From CAYVIB01 sp964451365 (GTDB taxonomy: Bacteria > Pseudomonadota > Gammaproteobacteria > Pseudomonadales > Cellvibrionaceae): a stretch of DNA of 64,000 bases. Positions 1 to 8,732 of the stretch are shown one piece after another (the stretch's first letter is position 1; each line of letters opens with the position of its first letter). The stretch is taken from the NCBI GenBank assembly GCA_964451365.1, contig CAYVIB010000001.1, positions 248,001 through 312,000 on the forward strand, in the 5' to 3' direction. Under the pieces are notes generated by a model, which ran no database searches, was not told the origin of the DNA, and saw only the letters and a list, made by a program, of their open reading frames with translations. Both the position numbers and the translations under genes were made by a program.

Positions 1-411
1 CGTCAGTTCCGGCTTGTTTTGTTCGCACCACGCTTCGATTTTTTTTGCCAGAGTCGCCAGTCGTTTGCGTATCAGCTTATGATAGTCGCGACCAAGGGCG
101 TAACGGGAGACATACGCCTTTTCCGGCGCCTTGAGAATCTTAATTGGCTCCGTATCGGGCGGCAGGTAATCCATCCGCACGGATATTGATCTTATTGCTC
201 CCTCCTGCAATAACTCCGGCCGCACCTTTAAATCCCGGTGTTCGACCAGCCAGTGCATTTCTCCCTGGTAACCTTTTGCCAACCACTCGTCCAGGCGCTC
301 TTTTTCGTCTGTTAAATCGGCAGGGGCAATACCGCACTGCTGAAAACCCAGTTCGCGTGCCCATATTTTGATTTCATTTGCAAGTGTCGTAAAAGAGGCT
401 TCTTCGCTCAT
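1..411 (-). CDS. queG: Epoxyqueuosine reductase QueG, N-terminal part (runs off the left edge)
   Basis: QueG reduces epoxyqueuosine to queuosine in the wobble position of tRNA, using cobalamin and two [4Fe-4S] clusters in the cytoplasm. Only the first 137 codons are here. The translation starts MSEEASFTTLANEIKIWARE and continues through GFQQCGIAPADL and LDEWLAKGYQGEMHWLVEHR, the typical N-terminal pattern of the family, then VRMDYLPPD and SRYALGRDYHKLIRKRL, which match the cobalamin-binding N-terminal domain. The iron-sulfur and HEAT-like C-terminal parts lie outside the window. The gene is divergent from nnr with about 70 bases between them, the same arrangement as yjeS/yjeF in Escherichia coli, which supports the identification. 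Confidence 0.93.
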   Translation of the reverse strand, partial: MSEEASFTTLANEIKIWARELGFQQCGIAPADLTDEKERLDEWLAKGYQGEMHWLVEHRDLKVRPELLQEGAIRSISVRMDYLPPDTEPIKILKAPEKAYVSRYALGRDYHKLIRKRLATLAKKIEAWCEQNKPELT

Positions 412-484
412 TGCCTATTTTGGCTTTGGACGGATGCGCAAGTCACGTATAATTTGCGCAATTTTATTCCGGTAATTGCTATCT

Positions 485-1990
485 ATGCTGATGTCAGACC
501 TCCCAAAAACATTATTTACATGTGACCAGGTAGAATCCCTGGATCGTATCGCAATTACCGATGGCAATATTCCCGGTATCGTATTGATGAAGCGGGCCGG
601 ACGGGCGGCGTTTAATTTGTTAATCAAAAAGTGGCCTGACACCCGCCAGGTTGTTGTACTTTGCGGCGGTGGCAATAACGCGGGTGACGGGTACGTGCTG
701 GCGGCATTGGCGGCGCAAAAACAAATTCCGGTCAAGGTTTTAACGCTGGGCGATCCGGAAAAATTGAAAGGCGATGCTGCCATCGCCTGCCAATATGCCA
801 CGCAGGAAGGCATCGTGCCCGAATCCTACGGTGCCGAAAAATTATCCGCCTGTGTGAGCAACGAAACTGTTATCGTGGATGCGATGCTGGGCATCGGTGT
901 CACCGGCGAGGTGCGGGCGGATTATGCGGCGGCTATCGATGAAGTCAATAAAACACCCTGCCCGGTGTTGGCGATTGATCTGCCCAGTGGCTTGTGCGGG
1001 GACAGCGGCCGTGTTTGCGGCACGGCCATCAAGGCGGATGCGACAATTACCTTTATCGGCGTCAAGCGAGGATTGCTGACCGGACGCGGGCCGGCCATGA
1101 CCGGTGCCCTTTATTTCGATGACCTGGCGGTTCCCGATGAACTGCTTAATCAGGTCGAAGCCGATGTGGTTCGGGCAACCACCGCCGACCTGAAGTCCGA
1201 ACTGCCGGAGCGGGAAGCCGATGCCCACAAGGGCAAGTTCGGTTATGTCCTGATTGTCGGGGGCAGCGCCGGCATGGGCGGCGCGGCGGCAATGGCGGGC
1301 GAGGTGGCGGCGAGAACCGGTGCGGGCCTTACCGGCGTTGCAACCCAACCGGTTCACGTGCCCGCCATCCTGGCCCGTTGCCCGGAAATTATGGCCATCG
1401 GCGTCTCTTCCGGCCAGGAGCTGATCCCGGTGCTGGAACGCCCCACAGTGATCGTGCTCGGCCCCGGGCTGGGGCGGGATTACTGGTCCGAACAGATGCT
1501 TCAGCAGTCCGCCAAATCAGGTTTACCAATGGTGATGGATGCCGACGCGCTCAACCTTCTGGCCGAAGGTCGCGTGCTGCCGAACGCCCGGCGTGATAAC
1601 TGGGTGTTGACGCCTCACCCCGGCGAGGCGGCCCGGTTGCTGGGGGTGACAGTGACCGATATTCAGCGGGACCGATTCGAATCGGCGAAGGAAATCCAGA
1701 AAAAATACGGCGGTGTTGTTGTATTGAAAGGCGCGGGAACAATCATCGCTTCCGCCAGTCGCACCTGGCTGGCTGCTGTCGGCAACCCCGGAATGGCTGT
1801 CGGGGGCATGGGGGATATCTTGAGCGGTATCATCGGCGCCCTGCTTGCACAGGGGCTGGCGCCGGAATCCGCGGCCAGCCTGGGTGTCTGCCTGCACGGT
1901 GACGCGGCGGACCTGGCGGCCGCTGACACGGGACAGAGAGGCCTCCTGCCCACGGACTTGATTCCCTATATTCGAAAGCTGATCAACTGA
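485..1990 (+). CDS. nnr: Bifunctional NAD(P)H-hydrate repair enzyme (epimerase NnrE + dehydratase NnrD)
   Basis: This two-domain cytoplasmic enzyme repairs damaged NAD(P)H hydrates: the N-terminal YjeF_N epimerase interconverts R and S forms and the C-terminal carbohydrate-kinase-like domain dehydrates the S form using ADP or ATP. The N-terminal half shows VLCGGGNNAGDGYVLA and VDAMLGIGVTGEV followed by AIDLPSGL; the C-terminal half shows VLGPGLGRD, VMDADALNLL, LTPHPGEAARLLG and GNPGMAVGGMGDILSGIIGA, the nucleotide and substrate loops of NnrD. The length, about 500 residues, is normal. The frame is open from a TTG at 476; ATG codons at 485 and 491 are both plausible starts, with no strong ribosome binding site to decide. 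It begins the nnr-tsaE-amiB-mutL-miaA-hfq series. Confidence 0.95.
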   Translation: MLMSDLPKTLFTCDQVESLDRIAITDGNIPGIVLMKRAGRAAFNLLIKKWPDTRQVVVLCGGGNNAGDGYVLAALAAQKQIPVKVLTLGDPEKLKGDAAIACQYATQEGIVPESYGAEKLSACVSNETVIVDAMLGIGVTGEVRADYAAAIDEVNKTPCPVLAIDLPSGLCGDSGRVCGTAIKADATITFIGVKRGLLTGRGPAMTGALYFDDLAVPDELLNQVEADVVRATTADLKSELPEREADAHKGKFGYVLIVGGSAGMGGAAAMAGEVAARTGAGLTGVATQPVHVPAILARCPEIMAIGVSSGQELIPVLERPTVIVLGPGLGRDYWSEQMLQQSAKSGLPMVMDADALNLLAEGRVLPNARRDNWVLTPHPGEAARLLGVTVTDIQRDRFESAKEIQKKYGGVVVLKGAGTIIASASRTWLAAVGNPGMAVGGMGDILSGIIGALLAQGLAPESAASLGVCLHGDAADLAAADTGQRGLLPTDLIPYIRKLIN

Positions 1991-2008
1991 TCTGGTGACC
2001 AACCGATT

Positions 2009-2479
2009 ATGACTAACCAATGGTCCTGCTATCTGGCCGATGAGACTGAAACGGTGAATGTAGGCCAGCGACTGGGAGAACGGCTCCGTGGGGGCATCAT
2101 TATCTATCTCGAAGGTACTCTCGGCGCGGGAAAAACGACCTTTTGCCGGGGAATCATGCGGGCGTTCCACTATTCAGGCCCTGTTAAGAGCCCCACCTAT
2201 ACGCTGGTGGAACCTTATTTCCTGGGTGACGGCACCGTCTATCATTTTGACCTGTACCGTCTGGGATGTCCCGAAGAGCTGGAATTCATGGGCATTCGGG
2301 ACTACTTTCAGTCAGAGAGCATTTGCATGGTGGAGTGGCCGGCGAAGGGTGACGGTTTTTTGCCTGCCGCCGATTTAATCGTTAAAGTAACGCCTGAAGG
2401 TAAAGGCCGCCGATTGACGATTACCGGCAATTCGGCCCGGGGGGAAGCCGTTCTGGCAAAGCTTGATAATGCAGAATAA
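2009..2479 (+). CDS. tsaE: tRNA threonylcarbamoyladenosine biosynthesis ATPase TsaE
   Basis: TsaE is the ATPase that works with TsaB and TsaD in making t6A at position 37 of ANN-decoding tRNAs. The 156-residue product has the P-loop LEGTLGAGKTTFCRGI near residue 35, the switch region KSPTYTLVEPY, the YHFDLYRLG segment and the MVEWPAKG motif, all standard in this small family (formerly YjeE). It starts 18 bases after nnr ends and is followed 12 bases later by amiB, so cotranscription is likely. Nothing unusual is seen. Confidence 0.95.
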   Translation: MTNQWSCYLADETETVNVGQRLGERLRGGIIIYLEGTLGAGKTTFCRGIMRAFHYSGPVKSPTYTLVEPYFLGDGTVYHFDLYRLGCPEELEFMGIRDYFQSESICMVEWPAKGDGFLPAADLIVKVTPEGKGRRLTITGNSARGEAVLAKLDNAE

Positions 2480-2491
2480 AGGGGTGGGCGA

Positions 2492-3892
2492 GTGAAACTT
2501 TTTCGCATTGCACTGCTTGTAAAGGTACTTGTTGCAAGGGTCCTTGTCGCGAAAGTACTTGTTGCAAAAGTACTTGCCGCAACGATTTTCGCCGGTACGC
2601 TGTTTTGGCAATCCGCGCATGCGGCAAAAGTCGAAGGGGTACGACTTTGGCGCGCGCCTGACAATACCCGCCTGGTTTTCGACCTCAGCGGTCCGGTGGA
2701 CCATAAACTTTTTACCCTCAAACAACCCGACCGCATAGTCATCGACATCACCAATTCCTCTTTCGACGCCTCTCTGGACGAAGTGCAATTTGGCAATACC
2801 CCCATTGACAACCTGCGTCACGGCAAGCGTGAAGGGGCCAACCTGCGTGTGGTACTCGACCTCAACAGCGAGGTAAAACCACGAAGCTTCGTTCTCGCCA
2901 AACACGGTGATAAAAGTGATCGCCTTGTTATTGACCTCTACGATTCCGCGAAGGAAACCGTAAAAACGGTTGAGCGTTTCGCCGAGAACGCCAGTGCGAA
3001 ACGCGACATCATTATTGCCATCGACGCCGGCCATGGTGGTGAGGACCCGGGCGCGATCGGCCCGCGGCGGGTGTATGAAAAAGATGTGGTGTTGGCGATT
3101 GGGAAAGAACTTGAAACCATGATCAACGCCAAACGCGGGTATAAAGCGGTGATGGTGCGTACAGGTGACTATTATATTCCGCACAAGGCAAGGCGGGATA
3201 AAGCCCGTCAGGAACGGGCGGATTTATTTGTTTCAATTCATGCGGATGCGTTTAAAAGTCCGAAAGCAAGCGGCGCATCGGTATTTGCATTGTCCCGCCG
3301 GGGGGCAACCAGTGAAACCGCCCGCTTTCTCGCCGCCAAGGAAAACGAGGCGGACCTGATTGGCGGTGTCGGCGGCGTCAGCCTGGAAGACAAGGACGAT
3401 CTTCTCGCCGGTGTGCTGGTGGACCTGTCGATGACCGCCAATATGGCGAAAAGTCTCGAAGTGGGTGACAGCGTGCTAAAGAAAATCGGCGAAGTGACAA
3501 AACTTCACAAGCACCAGGTGGAACAAGCGGGTTTTATGGTGCTAAAAGCGCCCGATGTGCCTTCCATCCTGGTGGAAACGGGGTTTATTTCCAACCCGGA
3601 GGAAGCGCGCAAATTAAGCAGCACAGCACATCGAAGACAACTGGCGGCGGCGATTTTTGCCGGCATAGAAGAACACTTTAATACTGTTCCACCTGTGGGT
3701 TCTTATCTCGCGTGGCAAAAACTAAACGGTGTGGAGCCAGGCAATATTCTCGAACACATCATAGCGCGCGGCGATACTCTTTCGGGTATTGCCCAGCGGT
3801 ACAAAGTGTCGGTCAATCAACTAAAAGAAGTGAACGGGTTAAGCTCTACCACGATTAAAGTCGGACAGAAGCTTACAATTCCCGCAAGTTAA
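2492..3892 (+). CDS. amiB: N-acetylmuramoyl-L-alanine amidase AmiB with AMIN and LysM domains
   Basis: AmiB cleaves the peptide side chain from N-acetylmuramic acid in septal peptidoglycan during daughter cell separation. The 466-residue protein starts at a GTG preceded by a purine-rich GGGGTGGGCGA stretch. Order of parts: a signal peptide that is oddly repetitive (see the repeat at 2522), an AMIN domain at about 45-150 (VRLWRAPDNTRLVFDLSG), an Amidase_3 zinc domain at about 170-395 (IAIDAGHGGEDPGAIG with the first zinc ligand, VSIHADAF, LVETGFISNPEEA) and a C-terminal LysM domain (ARGDTLSGIAQRYKVSVNQL). This AMIN-Amidase_3-LysM layout matches AmiB of pseudomonads. It is usually controlled by EnvC-type activators, none of which is in the window. 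It lies directly before mutL. Confidence 0.95.
   Translation: MKLFRIALLVKVLVARVLVAKVLVAKVLAATIFAGTLFWQSAHAAKVEGVRLWRAPDNTRLVFDLSGPVDHKLFTLKQPDRIVIDITNSSFDASLDEVQFGNTPIDNLRHGKREGANLRVVLDLNSEVKPRSFVLAKHGDKSDRLVIDLYDSAKETVKTVERFAENASAKRDIIIAIDAGHGGEDPGAIGPRRVYEKDVVLAIGKELETMINAKRGYKAVMVRTGDYYIPHKARRDKARQERADLFVSIHADAFKSPKASGASVFALSRRGATSETARFLAAKENEADLIGGVGGVSLEDKDDLLAGVLVDLSMTANMAKSLEVGDSVLKKIGEVTKLHKHQVEQAGFMVLKAPDVPSILVETGFISNPEEARKLSSTAHRRQLAAAIFAGIEEHFNTVPPVGSYLAWQKLNGVEPGNILEHIIARGDTLSGIAQRYKVSVNQLKEVNGLSSTTIKVGQKLTIPAS
2522..2581 (+). repeat. 15-bp tandem repeat (4 units) in the amiB signal peptide
   Basis: Four in-frame copies of a 15-base unit resembling AAAGTACTTGTTGCA lie head to tail and encode the series KVLVA, RVLVA, KVLVA, KVLAA in the signal peptide. 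The copies differ by one to five bases. The result is an unusually long signal peptide with lysine or arginine every fifth residue in what should be the hydrophobic core. Confidence 0.9.
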
Positions 3893-3895
3893 CTC

Positions 3896-5788
3896 ATGTC
3901 GAAAATAGAACTGCTCAGCCCCCGGCTTGCCAACCAGATTGCCGCCGGGGAAGTGGTTGAACGCCCCGCTTCCGTGATCAAGGAACTGATAGAAAACAGC
4001 CTCGACGCCGGCGCAAGTCGCCTGGAAGTGGAGGTGGAGGGCGGCGGAACCAAATTAATGCTGGTGCGCGACAACGGCGGCGGCATTGCAAAGGACGATC
4101 TTGCGCTCGCGCTAAGCCGACACGCCACCAGTAAAATTCACGCACTTGAGGATCTGGAAGCGGTTGCCACGCTTGGGTTTCGTGGCGAAGCGCTCGCCAG
4201 TATCAGCTCCGTTGCACGCCTCACCTTGACCAGCCGCCAAGAGTTGGCCGGTGACAGGGGAGAGTCCGACAGCGCCTGGTCGGTACAGGTGGAAGGGCGG
4301 GAAATGGAACCCGTTCTCAAACCGGCGGCGCATCCGACCGGCACCACGGTGGAAGTGCGGGATTTATTTTTTAATACTCCCGCCCGGCGCAAGTTTTTGC
4401 GCACCGAAAAAACCGAGTACACGCGCATCGAAGACGTATTAAAACGCCTGGCGCTGTCACGCTTCGAAATCGGGTTTTCCCTGAAAAACAATGGCAAGGT
4501 GGTTCACAGCTGGCGGCCGGCAAGCACCCGGGCGGAGCAGGAACGCCGGGTGGCTCAGATTTGCGGGCCGGCGTTTATTGAAAATGCGCTGTACCTGGAC
4601 ATGGAGCGAACCGGCTTGCGTTTGTGGGGCTGGGTGGCGCTGCCGGCTTTTTCGCGCAGCCAAGCGGACCTGCAACATTTTTATGTGAATGGAAGATCGA
4701 TCAAGGACAAACTGGTGACGCACGCCGTGCGGCAGGCTTACCAGGATGTGCTGTACCACGGCCGCCACCCGGCGTTTGCGCTGTACCTGGAGTTGGACCC
4801 GGCCAATGTCGATGTGAACGTTCACCCGACCAAGCATGAAGTCCGGTTTCGTGATGGACGGCTGGTGCACGACTTTTTATTCCGCAGTCTGCACCGCGCG
4901 CTTGCCGATGTCAGGCCGGGTCATTCCCCGGCCATGGAAAACAGTGACAGGAATTTTAATGTTGAGCGGGAACAAGGTCAGTCGCCGCAACCGGTACAGT
5001 CAGTCTTTAACCTTGCGAACCGTTATTCCAGCGCTCCGACGTATGCCGGTGGTGGGCTCAGTGTTGGGGAACAAATCAGCTCCTATGCGGCGCTGACCGG
5101 GCCGGTGGATCACATTTCCGAAACGCCTCTGCCCGTTAACCCTTTTCCCGCCAATGGGGCCCTGACTTTTTCCGAGATGGAAGATATGGCCGCGCAAACG
5201 GATATCCCGCCTCTCGGTTATGCCATTGCCCAGTTAAAGGGCATTTATATCCTGGCGGAAAATTCGAAGGGAATGGTGATTGTGGATATGCATGCGGCGC
5301 ACGAACGACTGACATATGAAAAAATGAAGTGCCAGTTTGTCGAAAGCATTATCCAGGCTCAGCCCTTGCTCGTTCCGCAGTCCATTGCCGTTAGTGAAAA
5401 GGAGGCGGACCAGGCGGAGCAAAACGTGGAATTATTCAAGCGGCTCGGACTGGAGATTGAGCGGGCCGGCCCCGAATCACTGCTGATTCGACAGGTGCCG
5501 GTGGTGCTACACCGTGCCGACGTAGGCCTGCTGGTGAGGGATGTGCTCTCCGACCTGATTGAATACGGAGCTAGTAACCGTATCGAGCACAACATCAACG
5601 AGTTGCTCTCCACCATGGCCTGCCACGGTTCCGTTCGCGCCAATCGCAAACTGACAATTCCAGAAATGAATTCCCTGCTCCGCGATATGGAGGCCACCGA
5701 GCGTAGCGGGCAGTGTAATCACGGCCGCCCCACATGGACACAGATAAGCCTGGACGAACTGGACAAGCTGTTCATGCGTGGTCAGTGA
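3896..5788 (+). CDS. mutL: DNA mismatch repair protein MutL, endonuclease-type C-terminus
   Basis: MutL links MutS mismatch recognition to strand processing. The GHKL ATPase part (residues 1-330) has IAAGEVVERPASVIKELIEN, the DNGGGI loop, RHATSKI and GFRGEALASI. After a variable linker (about 335-440) comes the dimerisation domain. It holds DMHAAHERLTYE starting near residue 464, which fits the DQHA(X)2E(X)4E metal site with Met for Gln, plus ACHGSVRAN near 575 and CNHGRP near 605, two other parts of the endonuclease site. Pseudomonas-type MutL nicking enzymes have this set, while E. coli MutL, which relies on MutH, does not. The gene starts three bases after amiB and its stop overlaps the miaA start (TGATG). 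Confidence 0.96.
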   Translation: MSKIELLSPRLANQIAAGEVVERPASVIKELIENSLDAGASRLEVEVEGGGTKLMLVRDNGGGIAKDDLALALSRHATSKIHALEDLEAVATLGFRGEALASISSVARLTLTSRQELAGDRGESDSAWSVQVEGREMEPVLKPAAHPTGTTVEVRDLFFNTPARRKFLRTEKTEYTRIEDVLKRLALSRFEIGFSLKNNGKVVHSWRPASTRAEQERRVAQICGPAFIENALYLDMERTGLRLWGWVALPAFSRSQADLQHFYVNGRSIKDKLVTHAVRQAYQDVLYHGRHPAFALYLELDPANVDVNVHPTKHEVRFRDGRLVHDFLFRSLHRALADVRPGHSPAMENSDRNFNVEREQGQSPQPVQSVFNLANRYSSAPTYAGGGLSVGEQISSYAALTGPVDHISETPLPVNPFPANGALTFSEMEDMAAQTDIPPLGYAIAQLKGIYILAENSKGMVIVDMHAAHERLTYEKMKCQFVESIIQAQPLLVPQSIAVSEKEADQAEQNVELFKRLGLEIERAGPESLLIRQVPVVLHRADVGLLVRDVLSDLIEYGASNRIEHNINELLSTMACHGSVRANRKLTIPEMNSLLRDMEATERSGQCNHGRPTWTQISLDELDKLFMRGQ

Positions 5789-6747
5789 TGAATCGGCCCC
5801 TCGCCATTGCCTTGATGGGCCCGACGGCATCGGGTAAAACCGACCTGGCAATCGCATTAACGGAAATTCTCGATGCCGAAATAATCAGTGTCGATTCGGC
5901 CATGGTTTATCGTGGCATGGATATCGGTACGGCAAAACCGGGCGTCGAAGAGCTGGCGCGAGCACCGCATCGGTTAATCGATATCCGCGATCCGTCGCAA
6001 CCCTATTCGGCGGCGAATTTCTGCCTCGATGCGAGGCGTGAAATGGAAGATATCTGTCGCAAAGGCAAAACACCGCTGCTGGTGGGTGGCACCATGCTTT
6101 ATTTCAAAGCCCTGCTGGAGGGGCTGTCGGACCTGCCGCCGGCGAACGAACAGGTGCGTGCGAAAATTGAAGCGGATGCCAGACAATACGGCTGGCGGCA
6201 CATCCATAACGAACTTAAAAAAGTGGACCCGGTATCGGCGCGGCGTATACATCCAAATCATTCCCAGCGCCTGAGCCGTGCGCTGGAGGTTTTTCTGGTT
6301 GCAGGTGTGCCCATGTCGGAACTTCACGCGCGCAGTGGTGCCGGATTATTGGAGCAATATCACTGGATTCAAATTGCAATTGCCCCGCGAAACCGGGAAA
6401 TCCTTCACCAACGAATCACGGTCAGATTCGATAAAATGCTCGAAGCCGGCTTGATTGATGAAGTGCGTCGGTTGTATGGTCGTGGTGATCTTCAGCCGGA
6501 CTTACCGGCGATTCGGTCGGTTGGCTACAGACAGGTTTGGGATTATCTTGCGGGTGTGATTTCTTGCGACGAACTGCGTGTCAGGGGCGTTGTGGCGACC
6601 CGCCAGTTGGCCAAGCGGCAACTGACCTGGTTGAGGACTTGGCCATCGCTGAATTGGCTCTATACTCAACATGAGAGTGGTGAAAATTTAACCCCTAAAG
6701 AAATTGTCAACGAAGCCTTGAGTTTTTTAGGCAAAAGACCAATATAA
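5788..6747 (+). CDS. miaA: tRNA dimethylallyltransferase MiaA
   Basis: MiaA transfers a dimethylallyl group to N6 of A37 in tRNAs reading UNN codons, the first step toward ms2i6A. The 319-residue product begins MNRPLAIALMGPTASGKTDL, giving the P-loop GPTASGKT, followed by IISVDSAMVYRGMDIGTAKP, the DIRDP segment, LVGGTMLYFKALLEGL and the C-terminal VGYRQVWDYL and ATRQLAKRQLTWLR, all diagnostic. The start at 5788 shares one base with the mutL stop; an upstream in-frame ATG inside mutL is not needed. The downstream hfq gene follows after 133 bases, as in E. coli, where hfq promoters lie within miaA. Confidence 0.97.
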   Translation: MNRPLAIALMGPTASGKTDLAIALTEILDAEIISVDSAMVYRGMDIGTAKPGVEELARAPHRLIDIRDPSQPYSAANFCLDARREMEDICRKGKTPLLVGGTMLYFKALLEGLSDLPPANEQVRAKIEADARQYGWRHIHNELKKVDPVSARRIHPNHSQRLSRALEVFLVAGVPMSELHARSGAGLLEQYHWIQIAIAPRNREILHQRITVRFDKMLEAGLIDEVRRLYGRGDLQPDLPAIRSVGYRQVWDYLAGVISCDELRVRGVVATRQLAKRQLTWLRTWPSLNWLYTQHESGENLTPKEIVNEALSFLGKRPI

Positions 6748-6880
6748 TTAGGGGTCAGTTTTGTTTTAGTCGGTTTAATACGCTTGCACCTTACCCGGTG
6801 CTTTGCCTCGGGGCACGGACATAGCTTTTAATGTCTCCGTGGGGTGCTTAAAAAACTTATTCTTAAAAAGGAGAATAACC

Positions 6881-7141
6881 ATGTCAAAAGGGCATAGCTT
6901 ACAAGACCCTTATCTGAATGTGCTGCGTAAGGAGCGCATTCCCGTATCCATCTATCTGGTAAATGGAATTAAACTTCAGGGACAGGTGGAGTCGTTTGAC
7001 CAGTTCGTTGTACTGCTTAAAAATACCGTGAGCCAGATGGTATACAAGCACGCAATTTCAACAATCGTTCCCTCGCGTCCCGTTCGGGTGCCAATGCTCA
7101 ATGCCGACGGCACTCCTGATGAGGGTGAAAATGGGAGTTGA
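6881..7141 (+). CDS. hfq: RNA chaperone Hfq
   Basis: Hfq is the hexameric Sm-like chaperone that pairs small RNAs with mRNAs. The 86-residue protein contains SLQDPYLNVLRKERIPVSIYLVNGIKLQGQVESFDQFVVLL, the Sm1 motif, and YKHAISTIVPSRPV, the Sm2 motif with the YKHA signature. The acidic C-terminal tail is short, as in pseudomonads and unlike the long E. coli tail. An AAAAGGAG ribosome binding site lies about ten bases before the ATG at 6881. It stands between miaA and hflX in the canonical order. Confidence 0.98.
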   Translation: MSKGHSLQDPYLNVLRKERIPVSIYLVNGIKLQGQVESFDQFVVLLKNTVSQMVYKHAISTIVPSRPVRVPMLNADGTPDEGENGS

Positions 7142-7152
7142 TGGAGTAGTAT

Positions 7153-8478
7153 TTGTTTTTTGACAGACCTGATTCGGGTGAGCTGGCGGTGCTGGTTCAC
7201 CTCGAATTATCACAGCCCGCTGTAAAAGAGGATCCCCGCGAGTTTGAAGAACTCGTTCTTTCCGCTGGTGGTGATCCGGTAGCCTTCCTTACCGGCCACA
7301 GGGCCGCGCCCAATCCGAAATTCTACCTGGGTACAGGTAAGCTTGAAGAACTCAAGCATCTGGTGCGCGCGCACAAAGCCGAGTTGGTAATCTTTAATCA
7401 CGAGCTTTCTCCCAGCCAGGAACGCAACCTGGAGCGCGAGCTGCAATGTCGTGTCCTCGACCGCACGGGGCTGATTCTCGATATTTTTGCCCAGCGCGCC
7501 CGGACGCACGAAGGTAAACTCCAGGTGGAGCTGGCGCAGCTCAATCATATGTCAACCCGCCTGATACGCGGCTGGACCCACCTGGAAAGGCAGAAAGGGG
7601 GTATCGGCCTGCGTGGCCCCGGTGAAACGCAGTTGGAAACAGACCGCCGCTTGCTGCGCGCCCGCATCAAATCCATCGGTAAACGCCTGGAAAAAGTGCG
7701 TCGGCAACGGGAACAGGGGCGCCGCGCGCGCACCCGCGCGGAAATACCGACCCTGTCGCTGGTAGGGTACACCAACGCGGGCAAGTCCACCCTGTTCAAT
7801 ACCTTGACCAATGCCGGGGTCTATGCCGAGAACCAGCTGTTCGCCACGCTCGACCCGACCATGCGTCGCATCGGTCTGCCCGATATCGGTCCGGCGGTAA
7901 TTGCCGATACGGTGGGGTTTATCAGTAATCTCCCCCATCGCCTGGTAGAGGCTTTCCGAGCCACATTGGAGGAGGCCTCAAACGCCGACTTGTTGTTGCA
8001 TGTTGTCGATGTGGCGGACGAGGAGCGCAGTCGCAATATCGAACAGGTGAATGAAGTGTTGGAGGAGATCGATGCCCACCAACTGCCACAGCTTCTGGTT
8101 TTCAATAAAATTGATCTGCTCGACGATATGCCGGCGCGAATCGACCGGAACGAACATGGCCTTCCAGTCGCCGTCTGGCTTTCAGCCCGGACAGGAGAGG
8201 GAGCGGACCTGCTGTTGCAGGCCATTTCCGAACGGGTCACGGGCGCGATTGTCCAGGCGCGTCTTTTCCTGAGTTCCGCGATGGGAAGCCTGCGGGCACG
8301 CCTGTATCGCCACAGCTGTGTCAGTGATGAATACTTTCACGACGACGGTATTTGTGAACTGGGGGTTCGCCTGCCGAAAATCGATCTTGATCGCATTTTG
8401 GCGGCGGAACAACTGACCTTGCAGGACCTGACGTCCGGTAACGGTGAGCGCGCCGAGGTTCAGCGCCTGGCGGTGTAA
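7153..8478 (+). CDS. hflX: Ribosome-splitting GTPase HflX
   Basis: HflX is a GTPase that dissociates stalled 70S ribosomes under stress. The 441-residue protein has the N-terminal HflX domain (YLGTGKLEEL, FNHELSPSQERNLERELQCRVLDRTGLILDIFAQRA), the linker helix around LRGPGETQLETDRR, and a GTP-binding domain with GYTNAGKSTLFN (G1), DTVGF (G3) and NKID (G4), followed by a C-terminal domain. The frame demands a non-ATG start; TTG at 7153 with GGAG about eight bases upstream gives FFDRPDSGELAVLVHLE, the usual HflX beginning. It follows hfq by 11 bases. Confidence 0.96.
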   Translation: MFFDRPDSGELAVLVHLELSQPAVKEDPREFEELVLSAGGDPVAFLTGHRAAPNPKFYLGTGKLEELKHLVRAHKAELVIFNHELSPSQERNLERELQCRVLDRTGLILDIFAQRARTHEGKLQVELAQLNHMSTRLIRGWTHLERQKGGIGLRGPGETQLETDRRLLRARIKSIGKRLEKVRRQREQGRRARTRAEIPTLSLVGYTNAGKSTLFNTLTNAGVYAENQLFATLDPTMRRIGLPDIGPAVIADTVGFISNLPHRLVEAFRATLEEASNADLLLHVVDVADEERSRNIEQVNEVLEEIDAHQLPQLLVFNKIDLLDDMPARIDRNEHGLPVAVWLSARTGEGADLLLQAISERVTGAIVQARLFLSSAMGSLRARLYRHSCVSDEYFHDDGICELGVRLPKIDLDRILAAEQLTLQDLTSGNGERAEVQRLAV

Positions 8479-8732
8479 CCTGTGCCCGACGGTATAGCCT
8501 TGCCCCGCGCCATAACACCCGTTGGAAATTGGATACTCCGGCGGGTTATGTCACAATGCTACCCGCTGCTGGAGCGCCCTGTCAGAAGGATAACCCAAAG
8601 GGTCGCGTAGCGACGCGCTATATCAACCAGCTCAAGAGCAAAAAAGCTTTCTCCTAAGATATTGAAAACTAAACAACAAGCTTCATATCTAATCATCGAT
8701 ATTAATTTAATAAAGCAGTAGCGGAGATATTT

